A program made the position numbers and the translations under genes. From the NCBI GenBank assembly GCA_902806595.1, contig CADCXC010000022.1, positions 1 through 64,000 of the forward strand: a stretch of DNA of 64,000 nt, written 5' to 3'. Positions 27,989-38,700 of this stretch are shown in pieces. The notes under the pieces are model-generated. The model did no database searches, was not told where the DNA came from, and saw only the letters and a program-made list of their open reading frames with translations. This DNA comes from Pyrenopolyporus hunteri (taxonomy: Eukaryota; Ascomycota; Sordariomycetes; Xylariales; Hypoxylaceae). Numbering within the stretch: position 1 is the stretch's first letter; each line of letters starts with the position of its first letter.

Positions 27989-29776
27989 ATGAATATTACA
28001 CTAATACTTTTTTTGACAGGGATTCTAGGATTCGTATTGAATAGAAAAATATTATATTGATGCTCATCTCGATAGAGGTGATGTTATTGTCTATAACATT
28101 TTTAATATTGGTAAGTTCACTTAATATTGATGATATAATAGGCCAAACTTATGCTATCTATATAATAGCAGTAGCAGGTGCAGAATCTGCAATAGGTTTG
28201 GGTATTCTGGTAGCTTTCTATAGATTAAATCTTTCTTGTTTTCTTTCTATCTATCCTACAATCACACTTCGGTGCCTTTTGTAAAATGTGAATAAAATCC
28301 TCAACAAATAAGATATTACTCAACTAATGTTAGCAATAGAAATTTTAGTAATTTTATATAGACCCTTGATTCATTACCGGCATTTTTGACGCGGAAAGTT
28401 CTTTTGTAGTAACTGTTTTAAAAATCCTAGATATAAAACAGGGTGAAATGTTCAAGCTAGAGTACAAATAAAATGCATGAAATCGACAGAGTTCTAATAG
28501 AAAACATTAGAAATTATTTTGGTAATATTGGTTATATATCTAAACCTAATGATAAAAATTTAACTGTTGAATTTAGAGTTAGTACTTTAAATGATTTAAT
28601 TGACATAATTATACCTCATTTTGATAAATATCCCTTAAAAACCAAAAAATATGTGGATTTTTTATTATTTAAAGATATTGTTTTATTAATGAAAAACAAA
28701 GAACATAATACCCTTAGAAGGTATCCAAAAAATAGTTGATATAAAAGCGTCATTAAATACTGGTTTAACTGAAAATTTAAAAGAAGCATTCCCTAATACA
28801 TTAGCTTTAAATTATTTAGATTATAATTTCTCATATGATAATATAGATCCTAAATGAATGGCAGGATTTTGTACAGGAGAATCAAATTTCTTTATTACAG
28901 TTCAAAAATCTAAAACCAAAACAGGTTTAGCTACATCATTAAGGTTTTCAATTGCTCAACATTCAAGAGATTTATTATTTTTAGAAGGCTTTGTAAAATT
29001 CTTTAATTGTGGATACGTGTCTAATTATAAAAATCGTTTAATCTGCGAATTTATTGTTACTAAGATTGATGATATAAATAAATATATTATTCCTTTTTTT
29101 GAAGAAAATTTAATATTAGGATCAAAATATTCAAATTATTTAGATTTCAAACAAGCAGCCAAAATAATAATAAATAAGGAACATTTAAATAAAGACCTCC
29201 TGCCGTCCTGTAAATAAATAAATAGCGGGCGGGCTGGAGGGCAGGCTCCGCCTTCGGGATTAGAAAGGATTTTATTTATAGAGAATAAAATCACAACATT
29301 TTTTAAGGAAAAATTGTAAATAATCATAGATAAGATAGGGTCCAAAGAATACATGATCAAGGTGAAGTAAATCTTCATCTAGTTTTCCTAACAGAGCAGC
29401 CTTTACGGATTATTTCATTAGCAAGCTCTAGGAAAGCGAAACCATCAAATTGCGGGGAGTTCTTAAAGACAAATCTACCAAATTATTATAGTAATATAAT
29501 AATGGAACAGGTAATGACTCGTTGTAAGGTAATAACGATTTGTATGAAGAAATGAAATAGATAATCCGCAGCCAAACACTTATTACTATAATAAGTAAGG
29601 TGTACAGTTCATCGACTAAATGGTGGTTGGTGTTATTATTAATAATAATAATGCTTAAGATATAGTCAGACATAACTTAATAGTTATGGAATTACCCTAG
29701 CCTTCCTAAGGAAATTATATTTCTAGGGAAAAGGGGGAGAAAACGAAGAGGAAGTATTGCTATAGAATATAAATAA
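27989..29776 (+). CDS. nad4L: NADH dehydrogenase subunit 4L (two exons)
   Basis: Small membrane subunit of complex I. Exons 27989-28226 and 29746-29776. Reads MNITLILFLTGILGFVLNRK, NIILMLISIEVMLLSITFLI after repair of one lost A at the AAAATATTAT run, AGAESAIGLGILVAFYRL, and exon 2 RGSIAIEYK. The Glu of ISIEVMLL and the Glu of AGAESAIG, both in membrane helices and important in proton pumping, are present. About 89 residues, the normal length. The stop overlaps the nad5 start by one base (TAATG). Confidence 0.92.
28227..29745 (+). mobile_element. nad4L intron, group I
   Basis: Splits the last dozen codons: exon ends AGATT, intron ends AAAACG before AAGAGGAAGTATTG. It contains a LAGLIDADG ORF; the 3' part near 29,400-29,700 includes AGCAAGCTCTAGG and a GATATAGTCAGAC element typical of group I 3' ends. 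A GC-rich block is at 29,220-29,260. Confidence 0.75.
28360..29215 (+). CDS. LAGLIDADG homing endonuclease (nad4L intron)
   Basis: First motif DPWFITGIFDAESSFVVTVL (about 28,365-28,425), RNYFGNIGYISKPND, IIPHFDKYPLKTKKYVDFLL, HNTLEGIQKIVDIKASLNTG after one indel; second motif DPKWMAGFCTGESNFFITV (about 28,848-28,900), SIAQHSRDLLFLEGFVKFF, YSNYLDFKQAAKIIINKEHL. Acidic residues (FDAES, CTGES) are present. Only two or three indels, so it is among the better-preserved endonucleases here. Confidence 0.72.
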
Positions 29777-32700
29777 TGTATTTAGTCATAATAATTTTAC
29801 CTTTATTAGGATCTATAGTTTCTGGCTTTTTTGGTAGAAAAGTTGGGGTTCGCGGTGCACAGTTTATTACATGTTTTAATGTAATACTTACAACAATTTT
29901 AGCAGTGTTAGCCTTTTTGAAGTAGGATTTAATAACATACCGGTATCAATTGAATTATTTAGATGAATTGATAGTGAATGATTTTACATTATATGAGGTT
30001 TTGAATTCGATAGCTTAACAGTGACTATGTTAATACCCGTTTTAATTATAAGTTCTTTAGTTCATATATATTCAATATCGTACATGAGCAATGATCCCCA
30101 CGTACAACGTTTCTTTAGTTATTTAAGTTTATTTACTTTTATGATGATTATATTAGTTACAGGTAATAATTACCTGTTAATGTTTGTAGGATGAGAAGGT
30201 TACCTCAAATGCCTTATATGGCTATGCTTATATATTAGTTTAATAGTTTATATTTATGTTTATTTTTGACCTAAAAATAAAATTAATAGTAAAACAGTAA
30301 ATTGCTTTAGTTCTGTCTCGAGTTTTCATAATTGTGAGAATATATCTTTAATAATAGGATCTTTATTAGGTAACTCTTATATGAGTAAATCTTCTTCAGG
30401 TATAATAATTACTTTTATAAATTGCAGTGATAATATAGAATATTTAATGTGATTCCATCTACGTATGGTTTGCAGTGGGTATTGTAGTTCTAAAAACCTA
30501 AGTTAAATAAAATAATCTCTAAAAATAATAAAATATTATATACCTATAAGATCAATAGTTATAATTTACCTGGTTTTGATTGACTTTATGAAAGGTTTTA
30601 CGTTTCCCTATTAGGGGCTATTAAACCAAAAAAGTAATACCTAGTAATTTCGAAAATTTTAACTCCTTTATCCTTAGCTACATGATATTTAGGTGGTACA
30701 GATAAATTACCTAAATTACACGAGTCTAGTTTTATAATTAAAAAGGAAGATTTAGTATTTATCTCAGATATCCTAAAATTAAATATAGTTTAGATATAAT
30801 TACACAATTAAAAGATAATGGTAAAGTTGTTTTTATATTCAAAATTCTTCAATAGAAAATTTTCCGATATAGTTAAACCATATATTTTACCTTCGTTACA
30901 TTATAAATTAAAAGGTCAACACAATAAATTAACATTATGAAGTTATAATCATACAAATAGCAGAAGTTATTCCACAAATATGAAAAACATAAAGTCTACA
31001 ATTAATTATAAAAAGGAGTACGAATTAAGTATTATACAAAAGAAGCTTTAATTGGTATTATCTTAGGAGACGGATTTCTAGAAAGAAATAAACCTAGTCA
31101 TAATACAAGATTAAGAATAGAGCAATCTTATCCTGAGAAGGAAGAATACTTAAAGAGTTTACATGAATTGTTAGAACCTTTAACTTTGATGGTACCGACA
31201 ATATTAACAAGAAATAACCAGAAAAGAGGTCTTACTACTAAATCATTATATTTTAGAACTCTTGCTATGCCTTGTTTAAACTATTATCATGAATTATTTT
31301 ATCCAAATAAAAAAAGATAATCCCAAGAAACCTAGAAGAGTTATTGACAGCTAGAGGGCTAGCGTACTGAATCATGGATGATGGAGGGAAATCAGTGTAT
31401 AACCAAACCATTCTTCATACAAGATCTTTTAGTAAAGAAGAGGTTATATATCTTCAATTTGTACTAGAGAGAAACTTTGATCTAAGAACAAGATTAGAAG
31501 AAAAAAGAAGATCAGTGAGTTATCTATATCCCGGTAAGACAAAAAACAAGACTTAAAGATATTGTAGGTCCATACATGCATCAAAGTATGCTTTATAAAA
31601 TATAAATTAATATATAAGTATAGTTATAGTTAGTAATTTAAAATACATCAATTATAAAAAATGTATTCCTACTAGCAACATTGTTGAAAACGATCAAATA
31701 AATAAAGTTAATTTATAGATCGTCGATTTAGTTCTTTTGGATCGCGATAGACTGGATCAACAATGGGTATCTAAGTACAAGCTTAAGATGCTTAATGTAC
31801 AGTCAGAATGTTTATATTTTTAATATATCAAGGCTTTAAATAAAACCAGTTAGGTATTAAAGTACAAGGAATAAATATTTAACTTTATGTATTTCTTGCA
31901 GGGGTAGCTTATGGCTATACCTATATTTATACATATTTATTTATTCTAAACATTCGGTGGGAGTTTGTTCTTATTTATTAGTAAGTTTCTGATTTACTAG
32001 AATAGCCGCAAACCAAAGTTCTATATCTGCATTTTTAACAAATAGAGTGGGTGATTGTTTCTTAACAGTTGGAATGTTTGCTATTTTATGAAGTCTAGGT
32101 AACTTAGATTATGCCACAGTATTTACATTAGCTCCGTACATGAACGAAAATGTGGTAACTATTATAGGTATATGTTTATTAATAGGTGCTATGGCCAAAA
32201 GTTCTCAAGTAGGTCTTCACGTATGATTACCTATGGCGATGGAAGGTCCTACTCCAGTTTCTGCTTTAATACACGCTGCAACAATGGTTAGAAGTAGCCG
32301 TTGATTAATGAATTAATCAATTATGATATCGCTATATGCTGGGATCACCTTACATCAAGTTTATTTATATTTTAAGTTTATTCTTAAATAAGATAAATGA
32401 TAAAATCTTGTGTTTTATAATAAAATTTTCAGCTTCTAACGAAGTTATGTCTAGCACACCACTTGTCGATGTGCGCAAGGCTATTATAAAAGGGTTAATC
32501 AGCAGGAAACTTTAATACAAAATAAAGGATCCTCAGAGACTACACGCGATATAACTTATAATTTTATGAATATTCTTATTTAATACCTCAACACAAAAAA
32601 AAAATGAATAGTCAGTTTTAGAGTGATTCATAGGTTTTACAGAAGGAGATGGTTCTTTTATTGTATCTAAAAATAAAGTTTATTTTGATATAACTCAAAG

Positions 32701-35182
32701 TCTTTCAGATATACAAGTTCTTTATTATATAAAAAAGAATTAGGTTTCGGTAAAGTTTTAATTAGAGAGGAAGAACCTAGAAATGTAGGAGTTTTTATGT
32801 TTCTTCAAAAGAAAATTTTACTAACTTAATTCATATTTTTAATGGGAATTTATCCACTCATTATAAAAAGAACAATTTAAAGTATGATTGGATACATATA
32901 ACAAGCAATATAGTATGAATATTACTTTTAAAGATCAATTGGTTAAACCTAGTTTATATAGAGGTTGAATATCTGGTTTTGTAGACGCTGAAGGTAGTTT
33001 TTATGGTAGAGTTAAGAGTTGTTCTACATCAAAACTTAGAAAAGCTCCACATTTAACATTCCAAGTGTCTCAAAAGAATTTGATATAATTAAAGCACTTC
33101 GAGATATATTTTTAAATACTGATACTTTAGATTTAAAAATGTTAGATATGACAAAAGTTGAGAAGGTTGAACATTTCATTGTTCATCTTTTACTAAACTT
33201 AAAGTTATTAGAAATTATTTTTCTAGATATGAATTAAAAACAAAAAATCTCTTTCATATACAAAATGATGTAAAATACATGATATGATATTAAATAAGGA
33301 GCATCTTACGTTAGAAGGTTTAAATAAAATAGATCTTTTAACTAAAGATATAAACAAATTTATAAGTTAAAGATATAGTCCGATCCATATTGTAAAATAT
33401 GGCGTGCTATTCCTTAAAGTTAAGGATAGCCAACACAAATGTACTGCAGGTGTATATCTATTGATTCGTTCATCTCCTTTAATAGAATATAGTTCTGCTG
33501 TTTTATTATTAACTTTATGACTAGGTGCCGTTACTACTGTATTTAGTTCTCTTGTGGGATTATTTCAACAAGATATTAAAAAGTTATTGCCTATTCCACA
33601 ATGAGTCAATTGGGAATGATGGTTATAGCTATAGGTTTATCTTCTTATAACTTAGCTTTATTTCACCTAGTTAATCATGCTTTCTATAAGGACTATTATT
33701 CTTAGGAGCTGGGGCTGTAATTCATGCAGTAGCAGATAATCAGGATTTCAGAAAATACGGGGATTAATTTCATTTTTACCTTTAACATATTCTGTTATAT
33801 TAATAGCTAGTCTTAGTTTAGTAGCTTTTCCTTTTATGACAGGATTCTATAGTAAAGATTTTATATTAGAATCAGCTTTTGGTCAGTATTACTTTAGTAG
33901 TATTGCTGTATATGTCATAGCAGTAATAGGTGCAATATTTACTACTTTGTATTCAGTTAAAGTTTTATATTTAACTTTCTTAACTAACCCTAACGGATCT
34001 ATGGCTTATTATAAACATGCTCATGAAGGTGATTTGTTTTAAGTTTACCTTTAGTAGTATTAGCTATATTTTCTATATTTTTGGTTATGTAACTAAAGAT
34101 ATTTTTATAGGTTTAGGTTCAAGTTTTTTATCGATAACAGTATTTTTATACATCCTCTTCATGAGATAATGTTAGACACTGAATTTGCAGTACCTGTGCT
34201 GTTTAAATTCTTACCTTTAGTTTTCACTATTTCATTTAGTATTTTTGCTATTGTTTACTCAGAATTTCTACCTGAGTCTATAATTAATTTTAAATTTACT
34301 AAATTAGGATATAATATATTCGGTTTTTTTAATCAAAGATTTTTAGTAGAAATGTTTTATAATAAATGTATTACTAACTTAGTTTTAAATTTAGGAGGAC
34401 AAACTACTAAAGTATTAGATAAAGGAAGTATAGAATTATTAGGACCTTTTGGTTTTGAGTTAGGATTGATTAAATTAAGTAAAAATATAGCATCTTTAAG
34501 TACAGGTATTGTAACTAGTTACGCATTATATATTTTAATGGGTTTTGTTATATATTTATTAATTACTTTTTTAACAATGTTAAATTTTGATGTAATACTA
34601 TTATTTGTATTAGCTGTTATTTCATTCGCTACTCAGCATTCGGTCTTTCAAGAGGTAAGGTTTTTAAGTTATAATATTTTAGAATCTAATTTTTTCAATT
34701 TTTTGTACTTTTTTTATTTTAAGTTAAAAGATTTTTATATTTACAATCGAAATTATTTTTTACTAGTTTACATATTTTGAATTATTTTTAATCTTTTAAA
34801 TCAATATGTTAACCCAGAATCACCTAATTTATATATTGTTGAAGATGACAAGACAAGTAGTTCTAATAATGTACATGGTTCTAGTAATATAGAAACTAGT
34901 GATGCTAAATATCAATATAAAGGAGTAGCTGAAAGTATACAAGATCAAATAGCTGAAATAGATAAACAACTTGGTAAACTTGAACCTGGTTCTGAAAATT
35001 ATGTAAAAGAAAAAGAAGCATTACTAGATGAAAGAGAATCTCTTACAAGTCATATGACTTTGCTTAATCAATATAAAAGTACAAGATTAAATGATAGCTA
35101 CATTCCTCAATCTTCTGATAATAAAAGAGTGGCAGATTCTAGTCCAGCTATAGCTAGTTCATCTAAACGTAGTAGAGATTAA
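29776..35182 (+). CDS. nad5: NADH dehydrogenase subunit 5 with C-terminal extension (three exons)
   Basis: Large antiporter-like subunit at the distal end of complex I. Exons 29776-30200, 31957-32288 and 33442-35182. Reads MYLVIIILPLLGSIVSGFFG, GWEG-VGVCSYLLVSFW, HVWLPMAMEGPTPVSALIHA, then exon 3 TAGVYLLIRSSPLIEYSSAV and FMTGFYSKDFILESAFG. The family usually ends soon after ALYILMGFVIYLLITF (about 34,570). Here the frame stays open about 200 codons more: one or two hydrophobic spans, then a coiled-coil-like stretch (QDQIAEIDKQLGKLEPGSEN) and a Ser-rich end ADSSPAIASSSKRSRD. Homopolymer losses occur at 29,915 (GCCTTTTTGAAG), 33,583 and elsewhere. TGA at 34,780 is read as Trp. Confidence 0.88.
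30240..31015 (+). pseudogene. LAGLIDADG endonuclease remnant (nad5 intron 1, first)
   Basis: Reads SLIIGSLLGNSYMSKSSSG, PGFDWLYERFYVSLLGAIKP, ILTPLSLATWYLGGTDKLPK and DIVKPYILPSLHYKLKGQHN with several indels. Where the family usually has W-MDDGG after PLSLA this reads TWYLGGTDK, so the second motif is altered. Eroded. Confidence 0.58.
31015..31605 (+). CDS. LAGLIDADG endonuclease (nad5 intron 1, second)
   Basis: Reads KEALIGIILGDGFLERNKPS (first motif, LGDG), RLRIEQSYPEKEEYLKSLHE, LYFRTLAMPCLNYYHELFYP, then ARGLAYWIMDDGGKSVYNQT (second motif, intact acidic MDDGG), LHTRSFSKEEVIYLQFVLER, PYMHQSMLYKI at the end. Three indels (about 31,030, 31,315 and 31,535). Both catalytic acidic residues are present, so activity is plausible if the indels are errors. 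Confidence 0.72.
32289..33441 (+). mobile_element. nad5 intron 2, group I
   Basis: After ACAATGGT, ends CAAATG before TACTGCAGGTGTATAT (HAATMV-TAGVYLL). Core elements TTAATCAGCAGGAAACT, TCCTCAGAGACTACACGC at 32,500-32,545 and GATATAGTCCGATCC near 33,370. A LAGLIDADG ORF fills the middle. Confidence 0.78.
32610..33370 (+). pseudogene. LAGLIDADG homing endonuclease (nad5 intron 2)
   Basis: First motif EWFIGFTEGDGSFIVSKN (about 32,618-32,670), LGFGKVLIREEEPRN, YKKNNLKYDWIHITSNI; second motif YRGWISGFVDAEGSFYGRV (about 32,960-33,015), HLTFQVSQKEFDIIKALRDI. Frame broken at about 32,735, 32,925, 33,075 and 33,180. Acidic residues of both motifs are present. Confidence 0.65.
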
Positions 35183-35785
35183 TATGCTTTATTGTTTGTT
35201 TATTTCTAGATTTTTAACAAAAAACAGATAACTATTTGTATAAATACTGTTAAAAGTAATAAAATATTGAGGTTATTTTATCTAACGTTAGAAAAATAAT
35301 TGTGAAAGGCCTTCATCCTTTTGGCAAAGCGGCCGACTGAGCAGTAAACAATAATATATGATTCGAATAATATAAAAAATATATATATTTAATATACAAT
35401 ATAAATATAATTTCTCTTGCCCCTGCTTCGCAGGGGGCTTCGGTGCTTCGCGGCTTTCGCTTAGCTTCGCTAGGGGATTTGTATAAAATAAATTTCACCC
35501 AAATGGTATAATTAAATGTGTATTTCTATTCAGGTTAAGGCTACCGATATTGAATCTATAGACCTAGTCACCGATTTTTTTTTATAATTAGGTCTCTTGA
35601 TAGAAGCGTACAAGTTATATGGGTGTTTAACCTTATGTACTATTTACTTAACTTACCTTTGCGGTTATTTGTTTCTTGATTAATTGTATATAATACACAA
35701 ATAGCTCGGCGCTCTCCACTACGAAGTAGGAGAGCTGGGCTGCGTTATATAACATTATAAATTAAAAAATAATAATAAAAGGCAA
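35183..35785. other. nad5-cob spacer with two GC hairpins
   Basis: AT-rich, no gene seen. A GC hairpin is at about 35,418-35,478 (TTGCCCCTGCTTCGCAGGGG then GCTTCGCTAGGGG) and a smaller one at 35,703-35,745 (AGCTCGGCGCTCTCC / AGGAGAGCTGGGCTGC). The nad5 tail also ends here, so regulatory sequence for cob could lie in the last 200 bases; none is recognisable. Confidence 0.55.
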
Positions 35786-38700
35786 ATGAGAATATTAAAA
35801 AGTCATCCCTTATTAAGATTGGTTAATTCATATCTTATCGATTCATCAGAACCTAGTAATATTAGCTATTTATGAAATTTTGGGTCTTTATTAGCCGTTT
35901 GTTTGGTTATACAAATAATAACTGGTGTTACCTTAGCGATGATAAATGTGTCGCTATAAAATCTTACAAATTGCTGGAACACCCTGATAGCAAATCAGGA
36001 CAATCAGCAGGAAAGCAACTTTTAAATAAGTTGAATCTTCAGAGACTAAAGGTAAGACATGTGTTCAGTTATTAATAAATAAATTACACATGATGATATA
36101 GTCCACCCTTTCGAGAGAATAAGGGGTTAAGGCATATTATTTTCTGTCTATTTACTTTATTAATTCCTACATATTTTGTGGCTAAATCTTATAGCAGCTT
36201 AGTAGATAGTGGAATTTCTAATTTAAACAGTGAATCAACTAATTCAGATGTATATTATGAAAACCCAGAAAAAAATTAAATCCTGATTCGTAACAGGGTT
36301 TGCTGACGCTGAATCATCTTTCTCTATGTCTGTATTTAAATCTAAAACAGCTGCGATAGGTTGAACTATTGAACCTTGCTTTATTATTACTTTACACAAA
36401 AGATATAGAGTTATTAAAAAAATTCAGAATTTTTTTTGGTGTAGGTTCAGTTGATACTGCTGGTAGTAAAATTGCACGTTATAGAGTAAGATCAAGACAA
36501 GATCTTAAGACTATTGTCTTACATTTTGAAAGATATCCGTTACAAACCACTAAAGTTATAAATTTTGTAAGTTTTGTAAAATATTAGAACTTATGAATAA
36601 TAAATCACATACTAACGTTGAAGGGTTTTAATACTATTATCTTTAATAAATAAACTAAATAATCCTTTATCTGAATCTTTACTTGAAAATTTAGCACCAT
36701 TAGGTGAAATACCTAATGTAGATTTAGAGTTATATTCTGCAGAGTCTTTAAATTTAAAGGATAAATTAAATCCTTGATGAATCTCTGGATTTGCAACAGG
36801 TGAAGGTTCTTTTACTTATTTTACCAGAAAACGTGTAAATGCTGCAGGTAATACGGTTAAAGATTATACTCTTGCATTTGAAATAAGTCAGAGAAGTGAT
36901 AGTTTATATGTTTTAAATTTAATTGTTAATACTCTTGGGTGAGGTAAAGTATACACTGAAACGAGAGGAATAAGTAAGTTTAGATTAGTTCCTAGAGATT
37001 TAATTCTAAATGATTTAGTGCCTTTTTTGATAAATACCCTTTAGAGGGAAATAAAGCTTTACAGTATTCTATTTGAATTCAAATTGTTAAAACTCTTCAG
37101 AAAAATCCTAGATCAGATTTCAGAGAAAATAAAGTAGAAGCTCTAATAAAAGAGTTATCTAGTTTAAATAAATAAATAAATAATAATGCCGCCTTTCGGC
37201 ATTATAGTCCAAATGTATTAGAAGCATTTAATTCTATAGAGCATAAGTCATAATGTGCTCTCTAAATCAAGTAAATTGCTGGAAACTCTTAAATAATAAG
37301 ACAATCAGCAGGAAAGTTTAAATAAAATCTTCAGAGACTAAACACTTGACATTTATTAATTTAAATGATAATATAGTCCAATCATCGTCGAGAGTTGATG
37401 TTAATATAAAGATTATTTTTCTATGTCTGTGCACAGACATACCTTTATATTCATTTATTCAAGTATCAGGTATTAAAAATAAAATGAGATTTAATAGTTT
37501 TTCTGCTTATCCTTCGGATCAGAAGGCGAAAAAACATCAGAAACAGTAAATTTAAAAATTTAGATTCGTGCGCAAGCGATGAATTTTATATTGATTTTCT
37601 GGATTTACTGACGCTGAAGGTAATTTTTAATTACTTTAGATCGTAATTATATAAAATTAAGATTTAGAATAAATTTACATATAGATGATGTTAAAGTTCT
37701 TGAAACCATAAAATCCAGATTAAATATAGGTAGAATAGTTTCGGATACTGATACTAGTTGTTCATATATTATTGAAGATTCTTTAGGATTAGAATTATTA
37801 TGTAATATATTTAAAAATTTTCCTTTACATACTAGTAAAAATTAGACTTTGAAAGTTTTTTTGAAGCTTTTTTAATTAGAAAAAAAGGTAAAATTATCTG
37901 AATCTGATTTAAATAAAATATTATTATTAAAAAATAATATGAATTCTAAGAGAACAGTGTTTTCATACAATACATCTAAATCTCAAATTATAATAAACCC
38001 CAATTGATTTATAGGTTTCCTAGAAGGTGAAGGTACTTTTGGTATTAAAACAGGATCTTCTTTATATTTCCAAGTAGCTCAAAAAACCACAAGTCAAGAG
38101 TGTTTAAATGGAATTATAAATTATTTACATGATTTATCAAATAATACCCAATTACCAGAAAATAGTAAAATATCACCTTTACATGTTACTAGTACAACTA
38201 ATGCTAAAACTAATGTAGTTTCAATAGTTATAGCTAATATAGATTCTTTATATTATTTTTTATTACCTTTATTAAATAATTCTAATATGTATTCACGTAA
38301 AAAAATAGATTTTGAATTATGAAGAATGGCCTTGTTATTAAAAATACATGGTTACTATTTTTCAATAGAAGGAAAAATTTTATTTTTGGATATTTCCGAT
38401 ATTCTTAATAAAAGATATAGTGATAAAAATAGTTTAGAAGTAGAGACTATTATTAATGATATAACTAATAGATTTGAGCTTATTATGGAAAAAGAACCTT
38501 TATTTGATGTAGATCTTTATCTACCTCATATTGAAAATGTACGTAAGTTTAGTAAAATAAATAAATCTGAAAACCCTAAAGTTGTATATATTTATACAGA
38601 AAACGGGTTAATAGAAGGGTCACCTTTTCTTCTTTTAGTCTAGCTCATAAAGCATTAGGGTTAAAATCTAGTAGCAATACATGTAACCGTTATATTGATA

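Larger units (their letters stand above)
30201..31956 (+). mobile_element. nad5 intron 1, group I with two LAGLIDADG ORFs
   Basis: After GAGAAGGT and before GTGGGAGTTTGT (WEG-VGVCSY); ends CATTCG. The 3' core is seen at 31,680-31,810 (AAAACGATCAAATAAA, GATCGTCGATTTAG, TCGCGATAGACTGGATCAAC, GATGCTTAATGTACAGTCAG). Two different LAGLIDADG frames follow each other, suggesting replacement or nesting of ORFs. Confidence 0.75.
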
